Of a stretch of DNA of 36,573 nt, positions 1 through 7,779 are shown in pieces. The notes beneath the pieces were generated by a model, which searched no databases, was not told the origin of the DNA, and saw only the letters and a list, made by a program, of their open reading frames with translations. Location of the stretch: the NCBI GenBank assembly GCA_902544135.1, contig CACCBF010000009.1:1-36573 (forward strand), written 5' to 3'. The position numbers were made by a program, and so were the translations under genes. The stretch comes from an uncultured Pelagibacteraceae bacterium. GTDB lineage: Bacteria; Pseudomonadota; Alphaproteobacteria; Pelagibacterales; Pelagibacteraceae. Numbering within the stretch: position 1 is the first letter of the stretch; every line of letters starts with the position of its first letter.

Positions 1-36
1 AGTGTAACTTGGGTTACCCAAGCTGACTTCGATTGA
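1..36 (+). CDS. 3' end of an upstream gene (partial, unidentified)
   Basis: Frame 1 reads from the window edge as S-V-T-W-V-T-Q-A-D-F-D and then stops at TGA. The other two + frames stop within about 25 bases. Eleven residues are too few to identify a family. It may be the C-terminus of a gene lying upstream on the same strand as the symporter unit, or chance open sequence. Confidence 0.35.
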   Translation, partial: SVTWVTQADFD

Positions 37-289
37 ATAAATTCCTCCAAATCATCGAGACTCTTAATCTTTTTTTTTGGAATGAAAGCTTTAAAAAGAG
101 CAAACAAGTAAACTTTAAAATCTCTCCATGTGAGATCTCTCCAAGTAAGCTTATATTTACCCATAAAATTAGATATTTTTATTATATATATCCCAAAAAT
201 AGTGGGATTTTGAACAATTTTAACACTTTAAATCTCTTTGATAATGGTTATGGTTTTGAGCAGTTATAACTAATAAGAGAGAGGTATAA
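37..289. other. Intergenic leader upstream of the symporter unit
   Basis: This stretch has no convincing gene. It holds a T9 run near 70-78, a 9-base direct repeat (120-128 and 135-143), a perfect 6-bp stem with a 7-base loop at 190-208 (ATCCCA / TGGGAT) followed by three T's, and a purine-rich ribosome-binding site (GAGAGAGG) ending a few bases before the ATG at 290. A 78-codon open frame crosses it, but that frame looks like chance. No promoter with good spacing was found. Confidence 0.5.
120..143. repeat. 9-base direct repeat, possible operator
   Basis: The sequence ATCTCTCCA occurs at 120-128 and again at 135-143, a 15-base period, about 150 bases before the symporter start. Such spacing could suit a dimeric regulator, but no regulator is identified and chance cannot be excluded. 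Confidence 0.3.
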
Positions 290-550
290 ATGTCAAAACA
301 AGAACAACACTGGGAAAAATCCAAGGGTTTGCTAATGATGACGTTAGCAATTTGGTTTGTATTCTCAATTGGCATCTTCCTTTTCGGAGCAGAAATGAAC
401 GAAGTCACGGGACCATTCGGTTACCCATTGACTTATTGGTTCACATGTCAGGGATCTCTTGGAATATTCGTAATACTAATTTTTTGGTTTGCAAATAGAC
501 AAGAAAAAATTGACGAAGAGTTCGGCTTCAGTGAAAAAGGAGATGACTAA
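290..550 (+). CDS. DUF4212 small subunit of a sodium:solute symporter
   Basis: This 86-residue protein has a soluble start, two hydrophobic segments (about residues 15-37 and 46-72) and an acidic/basic tail. This matches the DUF4212 family, the small partner of a subgroup of solute:sodium symporters. A strong purine-rich ribosome-binding site precedes the ATG. Its stop TAA shares one base with the ATG of the large subunit at 550, so the two are almost certainly co-translated. The small subunit probably supports assembly or activity of the transporter in the inner membrane; its exact role is not established. The identification rests on size, topology and the partner gene. Confidence 0.87.
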   Translation: MSKQEQHWEKSKGLLMMTLAIWFVFSIGIFLFGAEMNEVTGPFGYPLTYWFTCQGSLGIFVILIFWFANRQEKIDEEFGFSEKGDD

Positions 551-2364
551 TGATTAAAGGTAATTTTATAGACAATCTACCTAAAGTTTATGGAATATAT
601 ACAGGAGGTTTCCTGGCTTTCATAATCATTATGTCGATTGCCGAGCAGATGGGCGTGACTGCAAAAACAATTGGAATTTGTTTCGTTGCTTTTACAGTGG
701 CCATCTACGCTATAATTGGTTATCTATCACGTACAGCTCAAGCTGATGCGTATTACGTAGCTGGAAGACAAGTACCAACCGTGTTCAATGGAATGGCAAC
801 TGCAGCTGACTGGATGTCTGGTGCATCATTCGTTGCAATGGCAGGTGGTATTTACTTTAAAGGTTACGGTTATATGGCACTGCTTGTAGGTTGGACTGGT
901 GGATATGTATTAGTCGCATCACTATTAGCACCTTACCTAAGAAAATTTGGCTGTTACACAGTTCCAGATTTTATTGGTACAAGATACGGTGGTAATTTAA
1001 GTAGATTTATGGCAGTGGTAGTTTTAACTGTTGCTTCATTTACTTATGTGACTGCACAAATTAACGCCACAGGTACAATTGCATCTGTTGCACTTGATAT
1101 TCCATTCCAATACGCTGTATACGTTGGACTTATAAGTATCTTACTTTGTTCAATGCTTGGCGGTATGAGAGGAGTAACTTGGACACAGGTAGCTCAATAT
1201 ATCGTACTAATCATAGCTTACTTATTACCAGTATTCTGGATCAGTAACAAAATGGGTGCGGGTTTCTTCCCTCACTTCATGTTAGCTGATGAAGTTTCTA
1301 GAATAGCTGAATTAGAGGCTCAGTTTGGTTTTGTGAAAAACACTGCTGAAAATCTAAAAGAAGTTCCAAAAGGTTTGGCTGGAATAACTAAAGCTCACTC
1401 AGCGGTGAACGCAACACCTTGGGCATTTATTTCATTAGCGTTAGCGATGATGATGGGAACAGCTTCATTGCCTCACGTTATGATGAGATATTTTACTACT
1501 CCAAGTGTAAAAGCAGCTAGAAAATCAGTAGGTTGGTCATTATTCTTTATCTTCTTACTTTATTCTTCTGCTCCAATGTTAGCGACACTATCTAAGTTGT
1601 CATTGATTGATCCGTCACTACCAACAGGTATTATCGGTAAATCAATTTCAGAAGTTCAAGCGATAGATTGGTATCAAAACTGGAACCAAGCAAACTTAAT
1701 GTTTGTAAGCGACTTTAACGGAAATGGAACTCTTGAGTTAAATGAGTTTTTCATGGGTGGTAAAGCCGTTGTGTTAGCAACTCCAGAAATAGCTGGATTA
1801 CCATATGTAATCTCAGGTCTGGTTGCTGCTGGAGGTATGGCTGCTGCCATGTCAACAGCTGATGGTTTGATTTTAGCAATTGCAAACGCAATCTCACACG
1901 ATGTTTACTATAAAATCATCGATCCAAAAGCTGAGACTGCAAAGAGACTAGTTGTTGCAAGGGTATTACTTGTAGTAATTGGTTTTGCAGGTGCAACAAT
2001 CGCTGCTCTTGAGATCCAAGGTATTTTAGGTTCAGTAATCTGGGCTTTTGACTTTGCAATGTCAGGACTATTCTTCCCACTAGTACTTGGTGTATGGTGG
2101 AAGAGAGCTAATAAAGAAGGTGCTATAGCTGGTATGGCTTTGGGATTAATTTCCGGTGCTGCTTACCTAGTTTGGGTAAGAACAGGTGGAAGTGGTTTCT
2201 TGGGTATTACTCAGTTAACATTTGGTATCTTTGGTTCAGCTGTCAGCTTAGTAGCTATGGTTGTAGTCAGTTTGATGACACAAGCACCTAACGCTGCAAC
2301 GCAAAAAATGGTTGATGAGGTTCGTGTACCAGCTGGTAAATCGATCCTTGGCAAACAACACTAA
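550..2364 (+). CDS. Sodium:solute symporter, large subunit (SSS family)
   Basis: The 604-residue polytopic membrane protein has about 13 or more hydrophobic helices. It carries SSS-family signatures such as the early DAYYVAGRQVPTVFNGMATA and AADWMSGASF segments and the later GGMAAAMSTADGL segment. It resembles the acetate-type (ActP-like) subgroup that pairs with DUF4212, so a small organic acid or similar solute is a reasonable guess, but the substrate cannot be read from sequence. Residues 388-399 (bases 1711-1746) form a canonical EF-hand loop, D-F-N-G-N-G-T-L-E-L-N-E, between two helices, which is unusual for a transporter and might bind calcium. An intrinsic terminator follows the stop codon. 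Confidence 0.93.
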   Translation: MIKGNFIDNLPKVYGIYTGGFLAFIIIMSIAEQMGVTAKTIGICFVAFTVAIYAIIGYLSRTAQADAYYVAGRQVPTVFNGMATAADWMSGASFVAMAGGIYFKGYGYMALLVGWTGGYVLVASLLAPYLRKFGCYTVPDFIGTRYGGNLSRFMAVVVLTVASFTYVTAQINATGTIASVALDIPFQYAVYVGLISILLCSMLGGMRGVTWTQVAQYIVLIIAYLLPVFWISNKMGAGFFPHFMLADEVSRIAELEAQFGFVKNTAENLKEVPKGLAGITKAHSAVNATPWAFISLALAMMMGTASLPHVMMRYFTTPSVKAARKSVGWSLFFIFLLYSSAPMLATLSKLSLIDPSLPTGIIGKSISEVQAIDWYQNWNQANLMFVSDFNGNGTLELNEFFMGGKAVVLATPEIAGLPYVISGLVAAGGMAAAMSTADGLILAIANAISHDVYYKIIDPKAETAKRLVVARVLLVVIGFAGATIAALEIQGILGSVIWAFDFAMSGLFFPLVLGVWWKRANKEGAIAGMALGLISGAAYLVWVRTGGSGFLGITQLTFGIFGSAVSLVAMVVVSLMTQAPNAATQKMVDEVRVPAGKSILGKQH

Positions 2365-2375
2365 ATAATCTTTAC

Positions 2376-2403
2376 AAGGGGCGATTAATTTCGCCCCTTT
2401 TAA
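2376..2403 (+). terminator. Rho-independent terminator after the symporter unit
   Basis: A perfect 9-bp stem (AAGGGGCGA at 2376-2384 pairing with TCGCCCCTT at 2391-2399) with a 6-base AT loop is followed by a short T-rich tract. It sits 12 bases after the symporter stop. It is the clearest GC-rich intrinsic terminator in the window. Confidence 0.85.
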
Positions 2404-2433
2404 TTTCAATCTTTTTCCAATATAAATTTCTTA

Positions 2434-2778
2434 ATGTCGGCTAACTTTCATCCTTTAGTATATATAATTGACTATATTCTTGGGGTAATCATGTGGACTT
2501 TAATTGGAAGAGTTGCAATGAATATTTTTCAAAGAGAAGACTCTCAATTTTTTTTTATGAGAGTCTTTGTTAAATTTACCAATCCTCTTATTAATTTGTT
2601 TAAGCCTCTAACTCCATCTTTTATAATTCAACCAATCGTACCCCTTTATGTTGCTTGGTTTTTTTTCATGATAAGGTTTTACTTTATGCCTTGGGTTTTG
2701 GGATACTCAGTGATGGGTATGCTATCTTTTCCTTTAGAAAGTGAAATTTCAAGACAAATTTATCAATTTTTTAATTAA
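2434..2778 (+). CDS. YggT-like small integral membrane protein
   Basis: The protein has 114 residues and two or three hydrophobic segments, one near residues 8-28 and a strongly hydrophobic stretch at about 60-95. The middle segment, N-P-L-I-N-L-F-K-P-L-T-P, resembles the short proline-containing motif of YggT-family membrane proteins. YggT proteins are poorly characterised; some relatives act in membrane organisation or osmotic stress. It lies alone between the symporter terminator and rpe, with no clear ribosome-binding site. The family assignment is tentative; the safest description is a conserved small inner-membrane protein. Confidence 0.6.
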   Translation: MSANFHPLVYIIDYILGVIMWTLIGRVAMNIFQREDSQFFFMRVFVKFTNPLINLFKPLTPSFIIQPIVPLYVAWFFFMIRFYFMPWVLGYSVMGMLSFPLESEISRQIYQFFN

Positions 2779-2818
2779 ATTAGATTTTAAAATTTGGTAC
2801 TAGTTAATTTAATAATCT

Positions 2819-3478
2819 ATGAAAAAAATACAAATTTCACCTTCAATTTTATCTGCAGATTTCAGCCAATTAGGAAAAGAAATAAAAAAATTAGAAGATG
2901 CAGGAGCAGATATGATTCATGTTGATGTAATGGATGGGCACTTTGTACCCAATTTGACTATCGGGCCTCCTGTAATTAAGGCGCTGAAAAAAAATTCATT
3001 ACTACCCTTTGATGTTCACTTAATGATCTCACCAGTCCATAAGTATATTGAGAGCTATGCAAATGCAGGTGCAGATATTATAACTATTCATCCAGAGGCA
3101 ACTAATGATCTTTTAGAGTCTATAAATAAAATTAAAGAATTTAAAAAAAAGGTGGGTATATCATTAAATCCTAAGACGAAAATTGACATTATAGAGAAAG
3201 TTTTAGATCAAATAGATTTAATCTTAATAATGAGTGTAAATCCGGGTTTTGGAGGGCAAAAATTCATGCCTGAGGTTTTGAACAAGGTAAAGAAATTAGA
3301 TGAAATACGAAAAAATTTAAAATTGAATTTTGTTATTGAAATAGATGGTGGAATCAATTTCGAAAATTCAAAATTAGCAATTGAGTCAGGAGTAGACATT
3401 TTAGTTTCAGGGACTACTATTTTTAAAAATAATAATGGAGATATCAAAAAAAATATCGATTTATTGAGATCGATTTAA
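2819..3478 (+). CDS. rpe: Ribulose-phosphate 3-epimerase
   Basis: This 219-residue TIM-barrel enzyme interconverts ribulose 5-phosphate and xylulose 5-phosphate in the non-oxidative pentose phosphate pathway. Family motifs are in order: ISPSILSADF at the start, H-V-D-V-M-D-G-H-F-V-P-N near residue 34 (metal and catalytic Asp), DVHLM near 66, MSVNPGFGGQKF near 140 and IDGGIN near 180. Length is typical. It is followed by a heparinase-family gene and purH, a run seen in other alphaproteobacteria. Confidence 0.97.
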   Translation: MKKIQISPSILSADFSQLGKEIKKLEDAGADMIHVDVMDGHFVPNLTIGPPVIKALKKNSLLPFDVHLMISPVHKYIESYANAGADIITIHPEATNDLLESINKIKEFKKKVGISLNPKTKIDIIEKVLDQIDLILIMSVNPGFGGQKFMPEVLNKVKKLDEIRKNLKLNFVIEIDGGINFENSKLAIESGVDILVSGTTIFKNNNGDIKKNIDLLRSI

Positions 3479-3507
3479 TTATTAATCTAAATTTATTTGA
3501 TTGGGAT

Positions 3508-5091
3508 ATGTTTGATTTTATAAAACAGATTTATCTTAATTCCATATTTTACGACAAAAAAATATCATCTAAAATAACTACTGAATTAGAATATAAATCT
3601 AGTTCATATTTACTATCTTCTATTGTTAAAATTGGAACAAAGAAATTCAATATTGAAAATTTTTTATACGATAATTTCTGGACAAATAAAAAATTAAATC
3701 AAAAGCAGTTACAAAGGCTGAGTAATTTTTATTGGCTTTTTAGTCTCGATTTAAAGTCCTCAAATGAATCTGTTCAAATGGTAATAAAAAATTGGATAGA
3801 GAAAAATTATAAATACAATTCTAAAAATTGGGATTTTGAAATTACATCAAAAAGAATTATATCTTGGTTGTCTAATACACAGCTTACTTACGATAATGGT
3901 ATTGATCAATATAGAAAGGATTTTAACTCAAGTATACATAAACAAACCTTTCACTTAATCAATCAAATAGATAGAGAGACAAAACTTAAGAATAAACTTA
4001 GAGGTGTGGCAGCAATTATTCTTGTAGGTCTATCTTATAAGGATGAAAAAAACTTTACTTCAAAGGGTATAGAGTGTCTTAAAAAAATTATTAAATATAT
4101 GTTTGATAATAATGGTTTCTTAAAATCAAGAAATATCAAATCATCTTTTTTTTTTCTCAAGTACCTAATACTTATTAGAGAATGGTTTAAAGAGTCTCAA
4201 TCTGAAATACCTAATTTCGTTGATGAGAATATTTTTAATCTTGGACAAGCTTATGCTTTTTTTTGGAAAAATTTAAAATTTGATCCTTTATTTAATGGAA
4301 ACAACAATTCTAATAATCAAGAATTCGACAATTATTTAAAAAGACTTGGTTATTTATTTAAGAATAATGATTATGAATTTTCAAATTATGTAAGTTTAAA
4401 AGATAAAAAAATAAACTTGATAATGGATGTTGGTTCATCGCCAAATAAAAAATTCGCAGAGGAATACCAGGCTGGTGCTCTTTCATTTGAATTTGTTTCA
4501 AATGGAAAAAAAATATTTACTAATTCGGGTTATTATGACGAGGGAAATACTAAATTCAGAGAAATTTCAAAATCCTCGGCAATGCACAATGTTTTGATTG
4601 TTGATGATAACTCATCTTGTAAGTTTATCAAAAATTCAATATCTAAATTTGAGATTAAAGATGGATTAAAAACTCTTAGAAAGAGTGTTAACTTTGAAAA
4701 AGACAAATGGAAGGTAGTAGCTTCACATGATGGTTATTTAAAAAAGTATAACTTGATATATGAAAGAGAGATTCAATTTTTTCCAAAAATTAATAAGCTA
4801 GTAGGAATTGATAGATTAAAATCTAAAGAATTAATTCCTAATATAAAGTTTGATATAAGATTTCATTTAGATCCAGTTGCAAAAATTATGAAAACGCAAG
4901 ACCAAAAATCAATTCTAATTGAGATGGATACTGAGGGGTGGAGATTTATTTGTGATAATCATAATATTGATATTGATAATGGTTTATATTTCGGTAATAA
5001 AAATACTTATATTGAAAACCAAAATATATTTATCTCTGGAATTGCGAATGAAAAAAATATTAACATTAAATGGGAACTAAATAAAATATAA
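3508..5091 (+). CDS. Heparinase II/III family protein
   Basis: This 527-residue protein has a mostly helical N-terminal half and a beta-rich C-terminal half. The C-terminal half contains the heparinase II/III-like segment around residues 310-375, including VGSSPN, AGALSFEF and a conserved A-M-H-N-V-L-I-V-D-D. The family name comes from polysaccharide lyases, but the alphaproteobacterial members next to purH have no proven substrate, so lyase activity on a uronic-acid polymer is only inferred. No signal peptide is evident. Its stop TAA shares one base with the purH start at 5091, indicating translational coupling. Confidence 0.85.
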   Translation: MFDFIKQIYLNSIFYDKKISSKITTELEYKSSSYLLSSIVKIGTKKFNIENFLYDNFWTNKKLNQKQLQRLSNFYWLFSLDLKSSNESVQMVIKNWIEKNYKYNSKNWDFEITSKRIISWLSNTQLTYDNGIDQYRKDFNSSIHKQTFHLINQIDRETKLKNKLRGVAAIILVGLSYKDEKNFTSKGIECLKKIIKYMFDNNGFLKSRNIKSSFFFLKYLILIREWFKESQSEIPNFVDENIFNLGQAYAFFWKNLKFDPLFNGNNNSNNQEFDNYLKRLGYLFKNNDYEFSNYVSLKDKKINLIMDVGSSPNKKFAEEYQAGALSFEFVSNGKKIFTNSGYYDEGNTKFREISKSSAMHNVLIVDDNSSCKFIKNSISKFEIKDGLKTLRKSVNFEKDKWKVVASHDGYLKKYNLIYEREIQFFPKINKLVGIDRLKSKELIPNIKFDIRFHLDPVAKIMKTQDQKSILIEMDTEGWRFICDNHNIDIDNGLYFGNKNTYIENQNIFISGIANEKNINIKWELNKI

Positions 5092-6632
5092 TGAACAAAA
5101 TTCGAAAAGCTTTAATTTCGGTGTCTAATAAAAAAGATTTAAAACCCCTTATAAATGCTCTTTCGAAATTTAAAATTGAAATTATAAGTTCTGGAGGAAC
5201 TTATAAAGAAATAAGAAGAATCGGATTTAAATGTATAGAGATCTCAAAATTTACAAACACACCTGAGATTTTAAATGGAAGAGTTAAAACTCTTCACCCA
5301 AAAATCTACGGGGGTATTTTAAATAAAAGGCAAAATAAGAAACACCTCAGAGAAATAAAAAAAAATAATTATGAAAATATAGATCTTGTAATTGTTAACT
5401 TTTATCCTTTTGAAAATACTTTATTAAAGAAAGCAGATCACAATAAAATCATAGAAAACATCGATATTGGGGGTCCGACTATGGTGAGAGCGGCAGCAAA
5501 AAATTATAATGACGTAGTTGTTATTTGTAACCCTAATCAATATCAAAGTTTCATAAATGAATTAAAAACTAACAAAGGATCTACGAGTTTAAATTATAGA
5601 GAAAAGTTAGCAGAGGAGGCATTTATGGAAACTGCTTATTATGAATCTAACATTTTCAAATACTTTAATGAAAGATCTGATAATCCTTTTCCGGAAAAAA
5701 ACATATTTTCTGGTAAATTAATTGGAAAAGCGAGATATGGAGAAAATCCACACCAAAAAGCGGCGATTTACACAAAAAGTAACCATCAAGACATCATTCA
5801 GCTAAGCGGTAAAGATTTAAGCTATAATAATTACAATGATCTTTATTCCGCATTAAGTACTACAAAATTATTACCAGATAACAAAGGGGTAGCTATTATA
5901 AAACATTCTAATCCTTGTGGAGTTTCGATAAATCAAAATAAAATAAAATCTTTTAAAGAAGCTTTAGAGAGTGATCCTATAAGTGCTTTCGGGGGGATTG
6001 TTTCATGTAACTTTAAAATGAATATAAATTTAGCAAAAGAAATAAATAAGATCTACTTTGAGATAATAATGGCAAAAGGTTTTGACAAAGAATCTTTGAA
6101 TCTTTTAAAAAAGAAAAAAAATTTAAGGATAATTGATACTTCAAGTTTTAAAGGTGAAAACAAATTTAATTTTATAAATAAATATAATACAATTTTAATA
6201 CAAAACTTAGATAATAAAAATTTCTCAAGAAAAGATTTTAAAGTTGTATCTAAACGAAAACCAAACATTGAAACTTTAAATAAACTTATTTTTGCATTTA
6301 ATGTCTGTCGAAATGTCAAGTCAAATGCTATAGTGATTACTAGTAATTATAAAACAATTGGAATAGGATCAGGACAACCAAGTAGATTGGATAGTTGTCA
6401 AATTGCAATTAATAAAATGAAAAAATTTCAAAGTTTAGAAAAGAATAGTGAATTGTTTGCAGCATCAGATGCTTTTTTTCCATTTGTTGATGGTATTGAA
6501 AAGTTAGTACAATCCGGAGTTACTGCTGTTATTCAACCATCGGGGTCAAAAAATGACAACGAAATTATTAAGTTCGCTAATTTAACAAATACGATTTTGG
6601 TATTTTCAAAAACGAGGCATTTTAATCACTAA
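5091..6632 (+). CDS. purH: Bifunctional AICAR transformylase / IMP cyclohydrolase
   Basis: PurH performs the last two steps of IMP synthesis: formyl transfer from 10-formyl-tetrahydrofolate to AICAR, then ring closure. The 513-residue protein shows the IMP cyclohydrolase (MGS-like) domain first (ALISVSNK, SSGGTYKEI, NGRVKTLHPKIYGGIL), then the AICAR transformylase domain with KHSNPCGVS near residue 276, SAFGGIVSCN, SGQPSRLDS and the terminal VFSKTRHFNH. The length is normal. It overlaps the heparinase gene by one base and ends directly against the convergent phhB stop at 6633. Confidence 0.97.
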   Translation: MNKIRKALISVSNKKDLKPLINALSKFKIEIISSGGTYKEIRRIGFKCIEISKFTNTPEILNGRVKTLHPKIYGGILNKRQNKKHLREIKKNNYENIDLVIVNFYPFENTLLKKADHNKIIENIDIGGPTMVRAAAKNYNDVVVICNPNQYQSFINELKTNKGSTSLNYREKLAEEAFMETAYYESNIFKYFNERSDNPFPEKNIFSGKLIGKARYGENPHQKAAIYTKSNHQDIIQLSGKDLSYNNYNDLYSALSTTKLLPDNKGVAIIKHSNPCGVSINQNKIKSFKEALESDPISAFGGIVSCNFKMNINLAKEINKIYFEIIMAKGFDKESLNLLKKKKNLRIIDTSSFKGENKFNFINKYNTILIQNLDNKNFSRKDFKVVSKRKPNIETLNKLIFAFNVCRNVKSNAIVITSNYKTIGIGSGQPSRLDSCQIAINKMKKFQSLEKNSELFAASDAFFPFVDGIEKLVQSGVTAVIQPSGSKNDNEIIKFANLTNTILVFSKTRHFNH

Positions 6633-6971
6633 TTAACTAATTTTATCTATCTTGGCTGCAAGAATAAAATCACTTTCTGCTAAACCTTTAATGGCATGAG
6701 TAAAAATCTTTATTCTAGCATAACCCCAACCAAACCATAAATCGGGATGGTGTCCCTCTTCCTCAGCGATATTACCAACTTTGTTCACAAATTCTTGACT
6801 CTTTAGAAAATTATCAAATTTAAAATTTTTTATTAAATGAAATCCATCAATTTTATCCTCAACAACTTTCCAACCATTTACTTTCTTTAGATAATTATGA
6901 ATTTCTTCTGTGTTAAATGGTGGGATATTTCCCTCACAAGGAATACATTTTTTATTTGCTAAATCACTCAT
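6633..6971 (-). CDS. phhB: 4a-hydroxytetrahydrobiopterin (pterin-4a-carbinolamine) dehydratase
   Basis: The 112-residue protein dehydrates the 4a-hydroxypterin formed by pterin-dependent hydroxylases, and related proteins may serve other pterin or moco roles. The active-site signature E-E-E-G-H-H-P-D-L-W and the later F-T-H-A-I-K-G-L-A-E-S-D-F are both present. I start at the ATG at 6971 (MSDLANKKCIPC); a longer reading to 7031 would run through the tRNA-Gly gene and is not credible. The start lies only 15 bases after the encoded CCA of that tRNA, on the same strand, so the two are probably cotranscribed. Confidence 0.93.
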   Translation of the reverse strand: MSDLANKKCIPCEGNIPPFNTEEIHNYLKKVNGWKVVEDKIDGFHLIKNFKFDNFLKSQEFVNKVGNIAEEEGHHPDLWFGWGYARIKIFTHAIKGLAESDFILAAKIDKIS

Positions 6972-6986
6972 AATCAAACCAATTAA

Positions 6987-7061
6987 TGGAGCGGGCAAAG
7001 GGGGTCGAACCCTCGACCTTCTCGTTGGCAACGAGACGCTCTACCACTGAGCTATGCCCGC
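6987..7061 (-). tRNA. tRNA-Gly (anticodon GCC), CCA encoded
   Basis: The minus strand folds as a full cloverleaf. It has a 7-bp acceptor stem (GCGGGCA with TGCCCGC), a D arm with AGCTCAGTGGTAGAGC, an anticodon stem TCTCG/CGAGA with loop TTGCCAA (anticodon GCC), a GGTTCGACC T arm, and a U discriminator followed by genomic CCA. The 5' end is at 7061 and a promoter lies just upstream. Confidence 0.96.
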
Positions 7062-7070
7062 ACATGAGAC

Positions 7071-7099
7071 AGTATATTAAGCAGTATTTTTTTATTCAA
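7071..7099 (-). promoter_or_regulatory. Sigma-70-type promoter of tRNA-Gly/phhB
   Basis: On the minus strand, TTGAAT (-35, at 7094-7099) is separated by 17 bases from TATACT (-10, at 7071-7076). Transcription would start near 7064, a few bases before the mature tRNA 5' end. Spacing is ideal and the -10 matches 5 of 6 consensus bases. Confidence 0.65.
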
Positions 7100-7115
7100 G
7101 CAATATTAAGTGTGT

Positions 7116-7121
7116 TATAAT
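7116..7121 (+). promoter_or_regulatory. -10 element of the LON-domain gene, possibly leaderless
   Basis: A perfect TATAAT lies 7 bases before the ATG at 7129, so a transcript would begin at or next to the start codon. The -35 region (TATTCA at 7093-7098) is weak, and there is no Shine-Dalgarno sequence. Confidence 0.45.
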
Positions 7122-7128
7122 TAAACAT

Positions 7129-7776
7129 ATGAAAAAAGAAGATTTACCCAAAAAAATTGCTGTTTTTCCTTTAAGCAACTTTATAGTTTTTCCTAAAACG
7201 ACAGTTCCACTCAATATTTTTGAGCCGAGATACATAGATATGATTGATGATTGCATTAAATCTAACAAACTATTGGGGATGATACAGCCAAAAAATCTGA
7301 AAAATGAAAATTTAGATATTCCAAATTTATACAAGATTGGTTGTATGGGTAAAATTGTAAATTTAGAAAAGACTGATGATGGTAGATATTTGATAGAGCT
7401 TAAAGGTTTAATCAGATTTAATGTAATAAGTGAAATTGCATCAGAGAAAAAATATCGTGAATGCAAAATAAGTTTTGAAAAATTTTATGAAGATTTATCA
7501 GACCAAAAAGAAAATTTAAAATTTTCTGATTTGGAATTAATTTTTAAAGATTTAAAAAATCTTTTTGAAAGAAGAGGGTTGATAATAAATTGGAGGGCTC
7601 TAGAAAATCAGAGTTTAAATGAAACAATAAATGCACTTGCTATGGCATCACCATTTACTTTAGAGGAAAAACAAGTTTTATTGGAAGCAAAAAATTTTGA
7701 GGCTAGAAAATCTAAAATAGCTGATATTTTGACAACATACACTTTTGATCAATTTAATAATAGGACGATTCAGTAA
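7129..7776 (+). CDS. LON substrate-binding-domain protein (no protease domain)
   Basis: The 215-residue protein corresponds to the N-terminal substrate-binding domain of Lon protease: IAVFPLSNFIVFPKTTVPLN, I-F-E-P-R-Y near residues 28-33 and the later G-C-M-G-K-I-V and G-R-Y-L-I-E-L-K-G segments. It lacks the AAA+ and Ser-Lys protease parts. Stand-alone proteins of this type (COG2802) are widespread in proteobacteria, of unknown function. The gene ends 3 bases before the convergent methyltransferase. In other alphaproteobacteria it also lies near ubiH-type and ftsK genes. Confidence 0.92.
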   Translation: MKKEDLPKKIAVFPLSNFIVFPKTTVPLNIFEPRYIDMIDDCIKSNKLLGMIQPKNLKNENLDIPNLYKIGCMGKIVNLEKTDDGRYLIELKGLIRFNVISEIASEKKYRECKISFEKFYEDLSDQKENLKFSDLELIFKDLKNLFERRGLIINWRALENQSLNETINALAMASPFTLEEKQVLLEAKNFEARKSKIADILTTYTFDQFNNRTIQ

Positions 7777-7779
7777 AAA

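Noticed and set aside
33..269. A 78-codon open frame on the + strand in the leader before the symporter
   Set aside because: It overlaps direct repeats and a stem-loop, begins inside the tail of the upstream frame, lacks a ribosome-binding site and has no recognisable composition; probably chance in AT-rich DNA.
6972..7031. Upstream extension of the phhB frame to 7031
   Set aside because: The extra codons translate part of the tRNA-Gly gene, so the ATG at 6971 is the real start.
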